Of a stretch of 64,000 nucleotides of DNA, positions 1-10,778 are shown one piece after another. The first letter of the stretch is position 1, and each line of letters opens with the position of its first letter. The stretch is from contig JAQTIF010000002.1 in the NCBI GenBank assembly GCA_029433525.1, positions 62,001 to 126,000 of the forward strand, written 5' to 3'. The translations under genes were made by a program, and so were the position numbers. Below the pieces are notes generated by a model. The model saw only the letters and a list, made by a program, of their open reading frames with translations. It was not told the DNA's origin and ran no database searches. This stretch comes from Enterobacteriaceae bacterium ESL0689 (GTDB lineage: Bacteria > Pseudomonadota > Gammaproteobacteria > Enterobacterales > Enterobacteriaceae).

Positions 1-655
1 GTTGTAAATGATTTTCCAGCGCTATCGCTTCTCCATCACGGATCATTCGCAACTGCGCTTCGCGTGGATCATCGCCGCTACGGACATCGGCACCGAAACG
101 GAAAACAGATTCAGTGATCCGAAATTTGCCACTGTCATTACCGACAAACCACACCATACCGAGACGCCGCAGACGGTGCAGTGACGCGCGGAGTTTTTCC
201 TGCAACTTCTGGCGATCGAAATCCGATCCTGTCGAACGATTGTTCACCAGCTTGAGCAATTTCGCTTCATCCGCCAGCGTCAGTAGCTCATCGTAGAGTT
301 CCTGCTGGCTAAAGATCCCCTCATTAGCCAGTCGTTCCGGGCTAAGGTAGAGATAGCAGAGAATTTTTCCCACCATCATATCCAGTTCGGAGAGGACTGA
401 GCGTGGAATTAATGTCGTGGAACGTGGGCGCAAATAAAAAAAGCCTTCCGGCGCACGGATGAGTTCTACATTATAACGGGCGTAAAAGAACTCCAGACTA
501 TCCTGAAAATCCATCAAAAAAGCGTGATTATCCAGTTCGTCCAGCGCGATATGGCGACCTGCCCGCAGGGCGCTATCCAGTGCCGGAAATAATGGACTGG
601 TTAATGCCTGTGCCAGCTTGACTGGCATAATTTGTTCAATATTTGTCAATGACAT
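1..655 (-). CDS. mukE: Chromosome partition protein MukE (3' end off the window)
   Basis: MukE is the kite-type subunit of the MukBEF condensin that compacts and segregates the enterobacterial chromosome; it binds MukF and modulates the MukB ATPase. The reading frame opens at an ATG whose codon ends at 655 with [18 protein letters not shown] and runs without a stop to base 1, about 218 codons of a family length near 234, so only the C-terminal tail is missing. Conserved stretches such as FLMDFQ and [15 protein letters not shown] are readable by translating the reverse strand. It overlaps the 3' end of mukF by 20 bp, as expected for translationally coupled muk genes; mukB should follow beyond the window edge. 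Confidence is high. Confidence 0.95.
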   Translation of the reverse strand, partial: MSLTNIEQIMPVKLAQALTSPLFPALDSALRAGRHIALDELDNHAFLMDFQDSLEFFYARYNVELIRAPEGFFYLRPRSTTLIPRSVLSELDMMVGKILCYLYLSPERLANEGIFSQQELYDELLTLADEAKLLKLVNNRSTGSDFDRQKLQEKLRASLHRLRRLGMVWFVGNDSGKFRITESVFRFGADVRSGDDPREAQLRMIRDGEAIALENHLQ

Positions 656-1958
656 GCGCCTGTACCCTGGCTCCGTAATCATTAATTGGCTGCCATTTGG
701 CTGGTAACCCACTAAAATCGGCTTGCGCCACACCCAGAGTGACGGCCTGGTCGACAACAATTCGCGCAACATCGAACTGGTGTGCACGAGGATACTGTGC
801 CAGATATTCACGCATTATCAGGGCCAGATCCAGTGGGATATTTTTCTCTCTATAGACCACAAGCTGGGCTTCAATCAGTGCCGCAAGCTGGTCGCGTAGC
901 TGATTAAACTCTTCATATTCCAGCGCCGCTGGCAGTTCTCCGGTGACCTCTGCGTCACATAATGTCATCTCTTCATCGCGCATATCCAGCAAGCGATCAG
1001 CACTGGCGTAAGTCAACGCCCAGGGCGTATCCAGATAGCGCTGAATCGACTGGCGCAGACGCTGGGCAAATACCCGGTTTTTATCCATATCAATCGCGGT
1101 ACGGATGAATTTGTGGACGTGGCGATCATAGCCAATCCACAAGTCAATCGTCTGCTGGCCCCAGCTGACGATGCGATCAAGCTTGTTTTGTAATTCAAAA
1201 ACCAGACGATCAATAAAATGCAGGTCACGGCGTGCCATGGTGGCATCCTGAATTCTCAACAGACTGGCCTGTAGTTTGTCACCTGCGGCATCCAGCGTAT
1301 CCTGCAATTCACGCAGGGTGACGGAGGTCTCGGACAATAATAACTCACAGCTTGAGATAGCGGCGCGCCAGTCTTTATTCAGTAACTGGGCAATATCCTC
1401 TTTTACCTGTTGCTGCTGTTCATCCATGATGCGCTGTGTCAGATCAATACTGTCAAAAATCTCAGCCACTGAGTATTTCAGAGGCGCGAAAACATGACGG
1501 TGCCAGTGAATGTCATCACCGTCCTCTTCCGCAGAATCGGCAGCGCTTTTGAGTTCTCCGGCCACGATAGAGAGCTGCATCGAGAGCCGTAGGGTAGAAA
1601 ATTCACGCTGGCGAATATAATAATCGCTAATACCAATCGCTAACGGCGTCAGGCGATAGATAGCATTGCCTTCCGCGCTTTCACTGGTAAAGCGGTTAAG
1701 CAAACGCTGACGCACCATATCGTTAATCGCATTATTAGCACGCTGACTGATCGTTTCGCTGGTTTGTTCAAATCCATCACTGACGTGACGAAATGCATCC
1801 ACCAGCTCTCCTTCGGTCATTTCGCCAGCCAGACGCTCACTATTGAGCGTCGCAATGGCGAGTAAAAAAGAGAGCCTGTCCACCGGGAGCACGAGCGAAA
1901 ACGCATTTTTCCGGGTCCAGGCGACCAGCTCAGGGACGGTCTGAGAAAGTTCACTCAT
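636..1958 (-). CDS. mukF: Chromosome partition protein MukF (kleisin)
   Basis: Kleisin subunit of MukBEF; it bridges MukB head domains and recruits MukE. The 440-aa product equals the E. coli length. The N-terminal region (start [14 protein letters not shown]) matches the winged-helix/dimerisation domain, with the leucine-rich helix [15 protein letters not shown] at about residues 22-36; a long helical middle follows and the product ends VQAHVIDKY. The ATG start lies 3 bp after the cmoM stop, and the end overlaps mukE by 20 bp, so cmoM-mukF-mukE form one operon as in E. coli. Confidence 0.97.
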   Translation of the reverse strand: MSELSQTVPELVAWTRKNAFSLVLPVDRLSFLLAIATLNSERLAGEMTEGELVDAFRHVSDGFEQTSETISQRANNAINDMVRQRLLNRFTSESAEGNAIYRLTPLAIGISDYYIRQREFSTLRLSMQLSIVAGELKSAADSAEEDGDDIHWHRHVFAPLKYSVAEIFDSIDLTQRIMDEQQQQVKEDIAQLLNKDWRAAISSCELLLSETSVTLRELQDTLDAAGDKLQASLLRIQDATMARRDLHFIDRLVFELQNKLDRIVSWGQQTIDLWIGYDRHVHKFIRTAIDMDKNRVFAQRLRQSIQRYLDTPWALTYASADRLLDMRDEEMTLCDAEVTGELPAALEYEEFNQLRDQLAALIEAQLVVYREKNIPLDLALIMREYLAQYPRAHQFDVARIVVDQAVTLGVAQADFSGLPAKWQPINDYGARVQAHVIDKY

Positions 1959-1961
1959 ATT

Positions 1962-2735
1962 TTATTTTTGCCTCTGCGGCTTACGCGCGGTGACATGGAT
2001 ATAACGGCCGAGGCTGATATATGGCTCCTGACGGCAATAGCGTGTTTCCAGTTCCAGCAGTGCATTAAAATTATCATGCTGTTGATATTTTTCCCGCAGA
2101 TAATCATGAAATACCCGTACACCGATTTTGCCGGTAATTTGCCAGCCCGCCTCTTCCAGCCAGCGATAGACTTGTTGAGGCTGACGCGGGAAGTCGGGCG
2201 ATAACGTCCGCTTTTTCCTTTTCGGCATACCGCGTTGCACATAATCGAAGTTTCCGGCGATGATGTTGTGCATCAGCAATCCGTTAGCATTGTAGAACAT
2301 TAATGACAACTCCCCACCGGGCCGTAATACCGACCACAGCGCCTGTAACATGGCCTGAGGCTCCACCACCCACTCCAGCACAGCATGGGATAATATCAAA
2401 TCAACCGGGCAGGCTAAATGCTGCACCACCTCCTGCGCCGGGCAGTGTACAAAATCGATCTGGTCCGCCACCCCTTTATCGACGGCTGCCTGTCGGGCGC
2501 GGGTTATCATTTCAGCAGAAATATCGCATAACGTCACATGATGCCCCATTTCAGCCACTCTGATCGCCATTTGTCCTTCACCACCGCCCGCATCAAGAAT
2601 GTTCAGAGGCCTGACCGGGTTCAGTAACGGTTGTAGATCCTGCCAGAGGATCGCCTGACGCAGTGCACCCTTGGTGGTGCCATAAATATTGCGTGAAAAT
2701 TTTTCCGCGATGTCATCAAAATTACGATCCTGCAC
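1962..2735 (-). CDS. cmoM: tRNA 5-carboxymethoxyuridine methyltransferase CmoM
   Basis: SAM-dependent methyltransferase (formerly SmtA) that methylates the carboxymethoxy group of cmo5U34 in certain tRNAs to give mcmo5U. The class I SAM motif NILDAGGGEGQ sits at about residues 45-55, and the family signature FDYVQRGMPKRKKRTLSPD is in the second half. I place the start at the GTG ending at 2735 (VQDRNFDDIA) because AGGAG lies 6 nt upstream and the E. coli protein starts at the same point; an in-frame TTG 24 bp upstream would add MLLAEEWS. Length is then 257 aa against about 261. It is the first gene of the muk operon. elyC, which flanks it in E. coli, is absent. Confidence 0.95.
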   Translation of the reverse strand: MQDRNFDDIAEKFSRNIYGTTKGALRQAILWQDLQPLLNPVRPLNILDAGGGEGQMAIRVAEMGHHVTLCDISAEMITRARQAAVDKGVADQIDFVHCPAQEVVQHLACPVDLILSHAVLEWVVEPQAMLQALWSVLRPGGELSLMFYNANGLLMHNIIAGNFDYVQRGMPKRKKRTLSPDFPRQPQQVYRWLEEAGWQITGKIGVRVFHDYLREKYQQHDNFNALLELETRYCRQEPYISLGRYIHVTARKPQRQK

Positions 2736-2861
2736 CGACCACTCCTCTGCCAATAGCAAGCGGCTATTTTGTCATACCCACGCTGAGAATGAAGCAATCC
2801 GTTATAAAATATGAAGATAACGCGGTTTATCTGGTTAAAAAAGAAGCTCAGGGATAAGCCA

Positions 2862-3758
2862 TCAGCTGAGCCAGGGTAAAAGTGATTTTGCCGCCAGCTG
2901 AAAACGCGCACGATCAAATTGCCGACGATTCACCAGTTTATCCACTTCATCCCATAACAAATAAAGCCAGCGCCGCCACAGGAAGGATTCGGCTACCGGT
3001 GCCCGACGGAGATAGTGCCATAATAGCTGTTCTTCCTGTCCGCCATCAGATAAGCGAAATAATTCATATTCTCGCGGTGCCCACAGCATCATACCCGCTC
3101 CGACAATCGCCAGTAACTGGTCGCTGCGCGTCTCTTTCAGCATGCTACGTAACGTAAAATTGCCGTGTACCAACACACAGTTATCATTAAATCCATGAAA
3201 CAGATCCGGCAGACATTCACGGGAACGGAATAACAGCTGCTTATCCTGCATCGTCAAACCGCTGGGCTGACATAAATTAAGGGTACTCCACAGCATTTCG
3301 ACGTGTTGACCGTACCACTTTGGCCAGACATTCTCCTGAGCACTGTCGATCATACCGACACAACCGCCGCTGCCATGCCGATGCCAGGCCAGAAGCGCCT
3401 CAACAATCTGCTCCTGCAACTGTTCCCGGCGTTGTGGCGTGCGAGCCGGGACTTCTGCAGAGACGCCCCGTAACCGCTCAATTAATACAACATCGGGAGC
3501 CGGGTGATCTTCATGTGTCAACACACCGTAGACTATCGGCATACGCACGCTGCCACTCTGGGTCAGCATCGAAATTTTCCACGCTAGCTGATGAGCAACG
3601 CCAGGGGTGGTAAAACTTTTAGCCAGTAACGGTAATGGATTACCCTGCACATCGTATAATGACCACAGGGTCGATGAAGGGTTTTCGCTGACACACTCCA
3701 TGCGGCTGAGTTTTTCCCCCAGTAAATGGCTGAGTTCTCTGCGCAACTGTTCCATCAT
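2862..3758 (-). CDS. ycbJ: YcbJ, phosphotransferase-like protein of unknown substrate
   Basis: A 298-aa protein that aligns along its whole length with E. coli YcbJ (297 aa), from EQLRRELSHLLGEKLSR to the C-terminal KSLLPWLS. The family is annotated as aminoglycoside-phosphotransferase-like; the segment VLVHGNFTLRSML near residue 195 corresponds to the catalytic-loop HGD/N region of those kinases, but here the Asp after HG is Asn, so kinase activity is uncertain. No substrate is established. Two consecutive ATG codons open the frame (3758 or 3755) and the sequence does not decide between them. It lies between kdsB and cmoM on the same strand, as in E. coli. Confidence 0.9.
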   Translation of the reverse strand: MMEQLRRELSHLLGEKLSRMECVSENPSSTLWSLYDVQGNPLPLLAKSFTTPGVAHQLAWKISMLTQSGSVRMPIVYGVLTHEDHPAPDVVLIERLRGVSAEVPARTPQRREQLQEQIVEALLAWHRHGSGGCVGMIDSAQENVWPKWYGQHVEMLWSTLNLCQPSGLTMQDKQLLFRSRECLPDLFHGFNDNCVLVHGNFTLRSMLKETRSDQLLAIVGAGMMLWAPREYELFRLSDGGQEEQLLWHYLRRAPVAESFLWRRWLYLLWDEVDKLVNRRQFDRARFQLAAKSLLPWLS

Positions 3759-3897
3759 AGATTATCCCGGTAACGACTTCTGATTTTATTATAATGCGTA
3801 TCCAAAACCGGAATGTCATTGGGTAAGCGCAAAAACATGCGGGGAAAACGGGGAATAAAGATCAGCTCAATCCCCGTTTATCATCAAGGACAGGCGT

Positions 3898-4644
3898 TTA
3901 ACGCAGTCGTTCACGCACAGCGGCCAAATCTTCTGGTGTATCAACCCCAATACCCGGTGTTTGGGCGGCTATCGCCACATGAATTTTTTCGCCGTACCAT
4001 AATACCCGCAACTGTTCCAGCATTTCGATCTGCTCCAGCGGGCTCGGTGCCCAGTTAACATAGCGGCGGATAAAACCAGCGCGATAAGCATAGATTCCGA
4101 TATGACGTAACAGTGAGTCGCCAATGACCTCATGAGATTGCGCAAAGCGGTCACGATCCCACGGGATCGTCGCGCGGGAAAAGTAGAGCGCATAACCCTG
4201 AGCATCGGTGACCACTTTCACCGCGTTCGGATTAAAGGCTTCCTGCGCATCATCGACCGGTACGACCAGGGTCGCCATACCACAGAGGTTATCAGCCAGA
4301 TTTTTTGCCACCTGGCGAACAATGACCGGCGGGATCATCGGCTCATCCCCCTGAATATTGACGATAATCGCGTCATCGTTGAAAGCACATTTTTCGACCA
4401 CTTCCGCCAGACGTTCGGTACCGGACTGGTGATCGCTTCGCGTCATGCAGACTTCCCCCCCCGCGGCTTCCGTAACACGCGCCACCTCAGGATGATCCGT
4501 GGCGATAATAATGCGTTCAGCGCCAGATTCACGTGCCCGTTCCAGCACATGCACAATCATTGGTTTTCCATTGATATCCTGTAACGGTTTACCCGGTAAA
4601 CGTGTAGAGGCAAAACGCGCGGGAATAATAACTACGAAACTCAT
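3898..4644 (-). CDS. kdsB: CMP-3-deoxy-D-manno-octulosonate cytidylyltransferase
   Basis: Activates Kdo with CTP to CMP-Kdo, the donor for the inner core of lipopolysaccharide, in the cytoplasm. The product is 248 aa, identical in length to E. coli KdsB. The nucleotidyltransferase motif [16 protein letters not shown] is at residues 6-21 and [12 protein letters not shown] near residue 95 marks the CTP/metal site. The ATG overlaps the ycaR stop in an ATGA (4641-4644), so it is translationally coupled to the lpxK-ycaR genes upstream. Grouping with lpxK and msbA makes an LPS-assembly operon. Confidence 0.97.
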   Translation of the reverse strand: MSFVVIIPARFASTRLPGKPLQDINGKPMIVHVLERARESGAERIIIATDHPEVARVTEAAGGEVCMTRSDHQSGTERLAEVVEKCAFNDDAIIVNIQGDEPMIPPVIVRQVAKNLADNLCGMATLVVPVDDAQEAFNPNAVKVVTDAQGYALYFSRATIPWDRDRFAQSHEVIGDSLLRHIGIYAYRAGFIRRYVNWAPSPLEQIEMLEQLRVLWYGEKIHVAIAAQTPGIGVDTPEDLAAVRERLR

Positions 4645-4823
4645 GAGGGACTCTCTTCAGTCGTTAATGCCCTGGCTTCTGTTTCCAGCAATACCGGAAT
4701 GCCGTCTCGCACGGGAAAAACCAGATGATCAATTTTACATACCAGCTCTTGCTTCTTCTGGTCGTAACAGAGCTTACCATTACAAACAGGACAGGCAATA
4801 ATTTCCAGTAAACGGTGATCCAT
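4641..4823 (-). CDS. ycaR: YcaR, small Trm112/UPF0434-family protein
   Basis: A 60-aa protein equal in length to E. coli YcaR. It starts [18 protein letters not shown] and carries a CPVC pair near residue 11, as in Trm112-like folds, and the family ending [14 protein letters not shown]. The start is set at 4823 by an AGGAGG sequence just upstream and by the E. coli protein; an upstream in-frame ATG at 4862 lacks support. The role in bacteria is unclear; homologous folds activate methyltransferases in eukaryotes and archaea. It sits between lpxK and kdsB and shares an ATGA overlap with kdsB. Confidence 0.92.
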   Translation of the reverse strand: MDHRLLEIIACPVCNGKLCYDQKKQELVCKIDHLVFPVRDGIPVLLETEARALTTEESPS

Positions 4824-4921
4824 GATTCCTCCTGATGGATCTAATAAATTCCAGCGCAGCATATCACAGGATGACCCATTGCGGGATCTGACTCCCCCGT
4901 TATGCCAGTGGCACAGACAAA

Positions 4922-5902
4922 CTACTGGGGTATTAACCGCAACAGGTCAGTGAGTAGCGGCCGGGCGTGCTGTTCGGCGATAGTGGCATCAACCGGTAAA
5001 TACCACCAGTTTGCTTTAGCAAAGGGGCGACATTTTACGGCGTCCTTCTCGGTCATCAACAATGTTTGTTGCTCCGTCGCAAAAGTGGCAACGCTTGCGG
5101 GTGTGAATATCTGGTGATCGGCGAGGGCAATGGTTTTGACCGGCTGGACGCCACAACTTTCTAGCGTAGCAAAAAAGCGGGGGGGATAGCCGATACCCGC
5201 CATCGCCACCAGATTATCAAATGACGAAACCTGACGCCGTTCCCCGGTCAGCAGATTGACCGCCAGCGCTGGCTGGAGCTGCATCGGGATCTCGCCCTTC
5301 TGAGCCACACCACCATTAACAATGATCGCATCGACACAGCGTAAACGTGAAGCACGTTCACGCATCGGCCCGGCTGGCAACCACCAGCCATTGCCAAAAC
5401 GGCGTTCGCCATCAATAACGACAATTTCTTTATCGCGCGCCAGTGAGTAGTGTTGTAACCCATCATCTGTCACGATGATCTGTAAATCATGGGCCGCAAG
5501 CAACGCCTGTATCGCTTCACGACGTACTGGCGATACAGCAACCGGCGCACCGGTACGCTGAAAAATCAGTACCGGTTCGTCTCCTGCCTCAGTGGTCGTC
5601 GTATGCTCATTAAGCAATAATGGGTAGTGTGTCGCTTTGCCACCATAACCACGCGATACGACACCGACCCGAATACCGCGCTGCTGAAGTTGTTCCACCA
5701 GCCAGATAACAACCGGCGTCTTACCATTACCTCCTGCCGTGAGGTTGCCCACCACTACAACCGGCACCGGTGCCCGCCAGACTTTCCTTAGCCCCAGATG
5801 ATAGCTGAGGCGGACGATACCGCTCACCAGACCATAGAGTAAAGACAGCGGTAAAAGCAGACGCCATATCGGCGATTCACCCGACCAGATACGCGCAATC
5901 AT
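4922..5902 (-). CDS. lpxK: Tetraacyldisaccharide 4'-kinase LpxK
   Basis: Inner-membrane kinase that phosphorylates the 4' position of the lipid A disaccharide. The 326-aa product (E. coli 328) has the N-terminal membrane-associated helix ([18 protein letters not shown]) and the P-loop [12 protein letters not shown] at about residues 52-63. Its ATG overlaps the msbA stop by 4 bp (5899-5902), the usual msbA-lpxK coupling: the same operon makes lipid A and flips it. E. coli has ycaQ between lpxK and ycaR; here only about 98 bp remain and no ycaQ remnant is recognisable. Confidence 0.97.
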   Translation of the reverse strand: MIARIWSGESPIWRLLLPLSLLYGLVSGIVRLSYHLGLRKVWRAPVPVVVVGNLTAGGNGKTPVVIWLVEQLQQRGIRVGVVSRGYGGKATHYPLLLNEHTTTTEAGDEPVLIFQRTGAPVAVSPVRREAIQALLAAHDLQIIVTDDGLQHYSLARDKEIVVIDGERRFGNGWWLPAGPMRERASRLRCVDAIIVNGGVAQKGEIPMQLQPALAVNLLTGERRQVSSFDNLVAMAGIGYPPRFFATLESCGVQPVKTIALADHQIFTPASVATFATEQQTLLMTEKDAVKCRPFAKANWWYLPVDATIAEQHARPLLTDLLRLIPQ

Positions 5903-7647
5903 TGGCCAAATTGTAATTTATGTAATTGTGCATACACACCCCGCAAAGCCAGCAGTTGAGCATGATTGCCTCGCTCAACAATGCGCCCCTCTTCCACCAC
6001 CACAATTTCATCGGCTTGTTCGATGGTTGACAGCCGATGTGCAATCACCAGCGATGTCCGGTTTTTCTGTAGTTCATCCAGTGCAGCCTGAATAGCACGC
6101 TCAGATTCCGTATCCAGTGCCGACGTTGCTTCATCGAGGATCAGGATGGGGCTGTTACGTAGCAATGCCCGTGCGATAGCGATACGCTGGCGCTGACCAC
6201 CTGAAAGCAGCACTCCATTTTCTCCGATAACCGTATCGAGGCCATGTTCCATTTTATTAATAAAATCCATGGCATAAGCCATATGTGCTGCTTTTTCAAT
6301 TTGCTCACGACTATATTCTTCCGTGCGCGCATAAGCGATATTATTGGCGATGGTGTCGTTAAACAGATGTACATTTTGCGACACCAGCGCCACCTGATTA
6401 CGTAAAGACGACAATGTATACTCACGCAGATCATGGCCATCTAAGGTTATTTGCCCTTCATTAATATCATAAAAGCGCGTAATCAAGCTGGCGATAGTCG
6501 ATTTACCCGACCCGGAGCGCCCCACAAGTGCAATGGTTTTGCCCTCCTCAATATTCAGATTGATATTGTGCAATGCGGGTATTTCACGTCCCGGATAGGT
6601 AAACGTGACATTGTGAAAGGCCAGCTGTCCTTTCGCCCGGGTTATCACCCGTTGACCTTCGTCTTTTTCCTGTTCCGAGTCGAGAATAGCAAACAATGTC
6701 TGGCAAGCAGCCATTCCGCGCTGGAACTGAGCGTTAACATTGGTCAGTGATTTTAGTGGGCGCATTAATGCAATCATGGAGGAAAAGACAACGGTGATAG
6801 TCCCCGCCGTTAATTTATCCATCACACTCGGAAAACTCGCCGCATAGAGAACAAAGGCTAATGCCAGAGAAGCGATAAGCTGAATCACTGGATCGGAAAT
6901 AGAGGATGCTGATACCATTTTCATCCCCTGCAAACGCATTTTGTTACTGACTTTATCAAAACGTTTAGCTTCAACCGATTGTCCGCCAAACATCAGGACT
7001 TCTTTATGCCCTTTCAGCATCTGTTCAGCACTGGTCGCCACCTGTCCCATCGCATTCTGCATATTTTTACTGATAAGACGGAAACGTTTTGAAACCATCC
7101 GGATAGTGATCGACACTATCGGTGCCAGCACAATCAGGATTAACGAGAGCTGCCAGCTATAGTAAAACATCATCGCGAACAGGCCGATAATCGACGCGCC
7201 TTCGCGCACCACGGTGATCAGGGCACCGGAAGAGGAGGAGGCAACCTGTTCAGAATCATAGGTAATACGTGACAGTAAAGTCCCTGTCGACTGTTTATCA
7301 AAGAACGATACGGGCATACCCATCATATGATTAAACAGGCGGCGGCGCATGGTCATGACCACTTTGCCAGAAACCCAGGAGATACAGTAACTGGATATAT
7401 AGCTGGTGATACCACGCAGTATCATCAACCCTATCACGATCAGTGGCATCCACAGCAATACCGAGCGATCTGTTTTACCAAAACCTTCGTCCAGCAACGG
7501 TTTAAGAAGCGATATCATGAAGGCATCACTAGCCGCATTAAACACTAACGCGACTGCTGCTACGATCAGTCCGGCTTTAAACGGTGCAATGAGCGGCAAG
7601 AGTCGATGAAAGGTTTTCAACGTAGAGAGATCTTTATCGTTGTGCAT
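5899..7647 (-). CDS. msbA: Lipid A export ABC transporter MsbA
   Basis: Homodimeric inner-membrane flippase that moves core-lipid A to the periplasmic leaflet. The 582-aa product is the E. coli length. An N-terminal six-helix type IV exporter domain (residues about 20-330) is followed by the nucleotide-binding domain with Walker [10 protein letters not shown] near residue 376, signature [13 protein letters not shown] near 480 and Walker [13 protein letters not shown] near 500. It lies 36 bp downstream of comEC and 4 bp overlaps lpxK. Essential gene; no lesions seen. Confidence 0.97.
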   Translation of the reverse strand: MHNDKDLSTLKTFHRLLPLIAPFKAGLIVAAVALVFNAASDAFMISLLKPLLDEGFGKTDRSVLLWMPLIVIGLMILRGITSYISSYCISWVSGKVVMTMRRRLFNHMMGMPVSFFDKQSTGTLLSRITYDSEQVASSSSGALITVVREGASIIGLFAMMFYYSWQLSLILIVLAPIVSITIRMVSKRFRLISKNMQNAMGQVATSAEQMLKGHKEVLMFGGQSVEAKRFDKVSNKMRLQGMKMVSASSISDPVIQLIASLALAFVLYAASFPSVMDKLTAGTITVVFSSMIALMRPLKSLTNVNAQFQRGMAACQTLFAILDSEQEKDEGQRVITRAKGQLAFHNVTFTYPGREIPALHNINLNIEEGKTIALVGRSGSGKSTIASLITRFYDINEGQITLDGHDLREYTLSSLRNQVALVSQNVHLFNDTIANNIAYARTEEYSREQIEKAAHMAYAMDFINKMEHGLDTVIGENGVLLSGGQRQRIAIARALLRNSPILILDEATSALDTESERAIQAALDELQKNRTSLVIAHRLSTIEQADEIVVVEEGRIVERGNHAQLLALRGVYAQLHKLQFGQ

Positions 7648-7683
7648 TCAATAAACCAGATTATGTTGAAATAGCCGCATATT

Positions 7684-9948
7684 CTACCTGTTATCCGTAA
7701 TCTCGCCAAACCACTGATGATACCAGCGTGGCTGCATTTGTGTTCGAAAGCTCTGGATATGCCAGCCTGCAGAAGAAAATATGACCGTCATTTGGCCCTG
7801 ATGCGGGGTATCGAGCCACTGATACCCTTGTTGCCGATAGCGTTGTACCACTTTAGCTGACGGCATATGCCACGCATTATAGCGAGAAAGTGAAGCCAGT
7901 GCTGCCTTTCCCTGTATGCGGCGCAATAATGCGAGCGAAGAGGAGGTATTGCTACCGTGGTGAGGCACCTGAATCAGGGTGGCTGTTACAGGCGCGTTGT
8001 CATCAGCGGATATCAGTTTTTCCGCAGGCATCTCAATATCCCCGGTCAACAGGATGCTGTTCTTACCATCATCAATACGCACAACGCAGGAGCGATCATT
8101 CGCGCTCACCTTGATTCCCGGCCATGGCCAGAGTGCGCGAAAAGTTAAGCCACGCCACTGCCAGCTTTCACCTTTTTGACAACGGAGATGCCCCGCCCAA
8201 TTCAGTGAGCTACGAACCCATATGGCAGGCCAGATTTGTTTCAGTGAATCTAATCCCCCCCGGTGGTCAAGGTGTTCATGGCTTAAAATAATGCCTTCCG
8301 GATGTAAATGATGCCAGCGCAACCATGGAGCAATAATCTGTTGACCACTATCGCCCCCCGGCCAGGCTGTCCCGGTATCATAGAGAATAGCCGCTCCCTG
8401 GCGTTCAATAACCAGCGCCAGCCCTTGCCCGACATCCAGCATCGATACCCGCCATTCATCCCCGGTCGCATTACGCCAGAACGGCCTGCTCGCCAGGATC
8501 GTACAACTCAGACAGAGAGCCGGAAAAGTGCGCCAGCCCTGAAAACGCCAGGCCAGCATCATTAGCCAGGGCAGAATACTGACCATTAACCATCGATTAT
8601 CCAGCGTTAACCAGCCCGGCGGGAGATAACGTAAAAAAGCGAATAATATTGCCAGGAGCCGATCTGCCAGCCACCATAGCGCCATTTCCACTATCACCGG
8701 GCCGCAAAGGTGTAACAGCATAGCTGCAAGAATCAGCGGCACAATAACAAACGTCACTAATGGTACAGCGACGAGATTGGCTAACCATGACGTTAAGCTT
8801 ATGCCATGAAAAAGAAAAATCTGTAAGGGCAATAACAGAATGAGCAAACCAAACTGTAGATGGGCTAACGCTATCGTCTGCCGCAATAGCCATGAACGGC
8901 AACTCAGAGCAACAGGCGCCAGTTGATACCAGAAAATCAATGTCGCGACAGCAAACAGCGATAACCATAAACTGTCAGATAATATCGCCAGTGGATCGAC
9001 AAAAAGAATAGCCGCGAAACAACATGCAAATATTTGCCAGGATGACCAGTTTTTGCCGGATAAACGCAGCGCTACACCGACGGTTAACGCAACACAGGTG
9101 CGTAACGCAGGTGGCTGCATACCTGTTAACCAGGCATAGAATATCGCGCCTGCCAGTCCTGTCAGCAGCGGTAGCCGCCAGCCAATCCAGCGACAAGGGA
9201 AGAAAAATTGCACGCCACGCACCACTAAGCCACCCAGCAATGCGCCGAGTGCGATATGTAGTCCGGATATTGCCATCAGATGGGAAGTTCCTGTGTGCTG
9301 CATCAGCCTGGTGATTTCTCCAGGCACCACCAGCCGTTCTCCCATACCGAGTCCCAGGATGACCGGTTGCCAGTCAAATTGTTTTAACACATCGGTTAAC
9401 GATGTCAGATAGCGTGCCCGCCAGCTACATTGTAAATTCCTCCCTTTTGCCGAGGTAAAGTATCCGGTTAATACACGATGCTGAGCCAGTGCGTAGCGCT
9501 GACTGTCAAAACCGCCTTCATTAAGTTGACTATGTACGGGCCGCAATCGGGCGGTCATTTCCCAGCGTTGCCCGGCGCAAGGAGGCTCAGGCAACGGACG
9601 GCCATAAAATGTGACACCAGCTGGCGGAAATAATCTTTTTCCATTCAGGCGGACGATATTGCCCTGATGCGTTTTCTCACCATCGGTGGCCGTCAACACC
9701 ACTTCTAACTGTCGGTTGCTACCGGATAATGCTTTGACTGGCCATAATGCTTGCTGCGCATGCAGTATTCCCCAGGCGAAAAACAGCATCACCAGCGCCA
9801 GATAACGGGCAGACCATCTCCGGTAACAAGACAAGAGTACAGCACCGCCGATAATAACCTGAATAATGATCAGTTCTGGCAGTTCAGGTAATACCAGCAA
9901 CGGTAACATTCCACTTATCACACATCCGGCAAGCTGTGGTAAACGCAT
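7684..9948 (-). CDS. comEC: ComEC/Rec2-family membrane protein (YcaI)
   Basis: A 754-aa polytopic membrane protein equal in length to E. coli YcaI/ComEC. In transformable bacteria ComEC is the inner-membrane channel for single-stranded DNA. The N-terminal half contains the competence domain (GTSHLMAISGLHIALG), then transmembrane helices, then a C-terminal metallo-beta-lactamase-like domain with SHEHLDHRGG at 556-565 and PHHGSN near 662, so metal ligands are present. The frame is intact although the flanking DNA on its upstream side is disrupted. It is first in the comEC-msbA-lpxK-ycaR-kdsB series on this strand. Whether it serves DNA uptake here is unknown. Confidence 0.93.
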   Translation of the reverse strand: MRLPQLAGCVISGMLPLLVLPELPELIIIQVIIGGAVLLSCYRRWSARYLALVMLFFAWGILHAQQALWPVKALSGSNRQLEVVLTATDGEKTHQGNIVRLNGKRLFPPAGVTFYGRPLPEPPCAGQRWEMTARLRPVHSQLNEGGFDSQRYALAQHRVLTGYFTSAKGRNLQCSWRARYLTSLTDVLKQFDWQPVILGLGMGERLVVPGEITRLMQHTGTSHLMAISGLHIALGALLGGLVVRGVQFFFPCRWIGWRLPLLTGLAGAIFYAWLTGMQPPALRTCVALTVGVALRLSGKNWSSWQIFACCFAAILFVDPLAILSDSLWLSLFAVATLIFWYQLAPVALSCRSWLLRQTIALAHLQFGLLILLLPLQIFLFHGISLTSWLANLVAVPLVTFVIVPLILAAMLLHLCGPVIVEMALWWLADRLLAILFAFLRYLPPGWLTLDNRWLMVSILPWLMMLAWRFQGWRTFPALCLSCTILASRPFWRNATGDEWRVSMLDVGQGLALVIERQGAAILYDTGTAWPGGDSGQQIIAPWLRWHHLHPEGIILSHEHLDHRGGLDSLKQIWPAIWVRSSLNWAGHLRCQKGESWQWRGLTFRALWPWPGIKVSANDRSCVVRIDDGKNSILLTGDIEMPAEKLISADDNAPVTATLIQVPHHGSNTSSSLALLRRIQGKAALASLSRYNAWHMPSAKVVQRYRQQGYQWLDTPHQGQMTVIFSSAGWHIQSFRTQMQPRWYHQWFGEITDNR

Positions 9949-10307
9949 CTCTTCCTCCTTGTTTAGCAGGCACTATCACGCTAAGCCGGGCGATTGTCAG
10001 CTATCGTTTAATCGATCCTGAATGCCATTTCCGGAGATCTTTTTCGCTTGCAGCAAAAAAGAGAATTTTTTGTGAGCCAGGATGAAAATAGCAGGCGAAA
10101 GCGTTCTGAAGAGAAGGATGTCAGCAGTGCTATATCAGAACAAAATCAGTGGGCAATCACATAATATTCTTACACTTTAAGATCAGCAATAAAACAATAA
10201 TATAACATTTTATCAAAATATGAGGCATGTATTATCAGATAACAATCATGCCTTATATTTATCTTATCGATCACATATTATTACTTTTATGCGATATAGA
10301 TAATTAA
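9949..10307. other. AT-rich intergenic stretch, comEC to omptin relic
   Basis: About 360 bp with no supported coding frame. The last two thirds are strongly AT-rich, unlike the backbone. It should contain the comEC promoter and the 3' flank of the omptin gene. An inverted repeat AGGCATG...CATGCCT is listed separately. In E. coli comEC and ihfB are direct neighbours, so this DNA probably came in with the omptin gene. Confidence 0.6.
10223..10253 (-). terminator. Possible terminator after the omptin relic
   Basis: Inverted repeat AGGCATG / CATGCCT with a 17-nt loop, followed on the minus strand by CATATTTTGAT. It lies about 55 bp after the omptin stop codon. The loop is long and the T-run poor, so this is a weak call. 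Confidence 0.3.
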
Positions 10308-10718
10308 TTAGAAACGATATTCTAACCCAGCCGTAACAGTATAATTTTTATTTAATATACCCGCTACATCCCCGCCATAGTAGGCAGAACTCTGACTGTC
10401 GCGATCAATCATTTCAGTCCCACCCTTAGCTTCTTCATATTTACTGTAAGTCATTTCAGCAAATACCTTAGCGTTTGGTGTGATATAATATCCAGCATCA
10501 ATCGACGTACCGTAATAACGCAAATTATTGGCTTTTTCACGGAAGGTCAATTCACGCAGGTAGTGCTCATCATTGTCATGTGCCTGAGCCCAGTCACTGT
10601 ACTTAAACATGGCATTAAATTCAAAATCATTGATACGATAACGACCCACCAGACCGATGTATGGCATGGAGAAACGCTGGCTATAAGCACCGACACGTTC
10701 ACCGGACGGAAAATGGCC
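10308..10718 (-). pseudogene. Omptin outer-membrane protease, 3' fragment (Pla/PgtE-like), cut by IS
   Basis: The last 136 residues of an omptin, an outer-membrane beta-barrel aspartate/histidine protease of about 290 mature residues (Pla, PgtE, OmpT). The fragment starts at the IS end with [20 protein letters not shown] and ends GLEYRF, the aromatic C-terminus needed for barrel insertion. The DNDEHY motif supplies the family's catalytic Asp-His pair (Asp210/His212 in OmpT), but the half holding Asp83/Asp85, the signal peptide and the promoter is gone. No 5' half occurs on the other side of the IS, so DNA was deleted as well as interrupted. The open frame continues artificially into the IS as a 176-codon ORF with no signal peptide. 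Closest to Pla/PgtE by recall of those sequences. Confidence 0.9.
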
Positions 10719-10778
10719 GGTCATGTATTCAACGTGTTTATCATGTTGTATAATCACTCTTTTTAACCGGTGCGCCAG

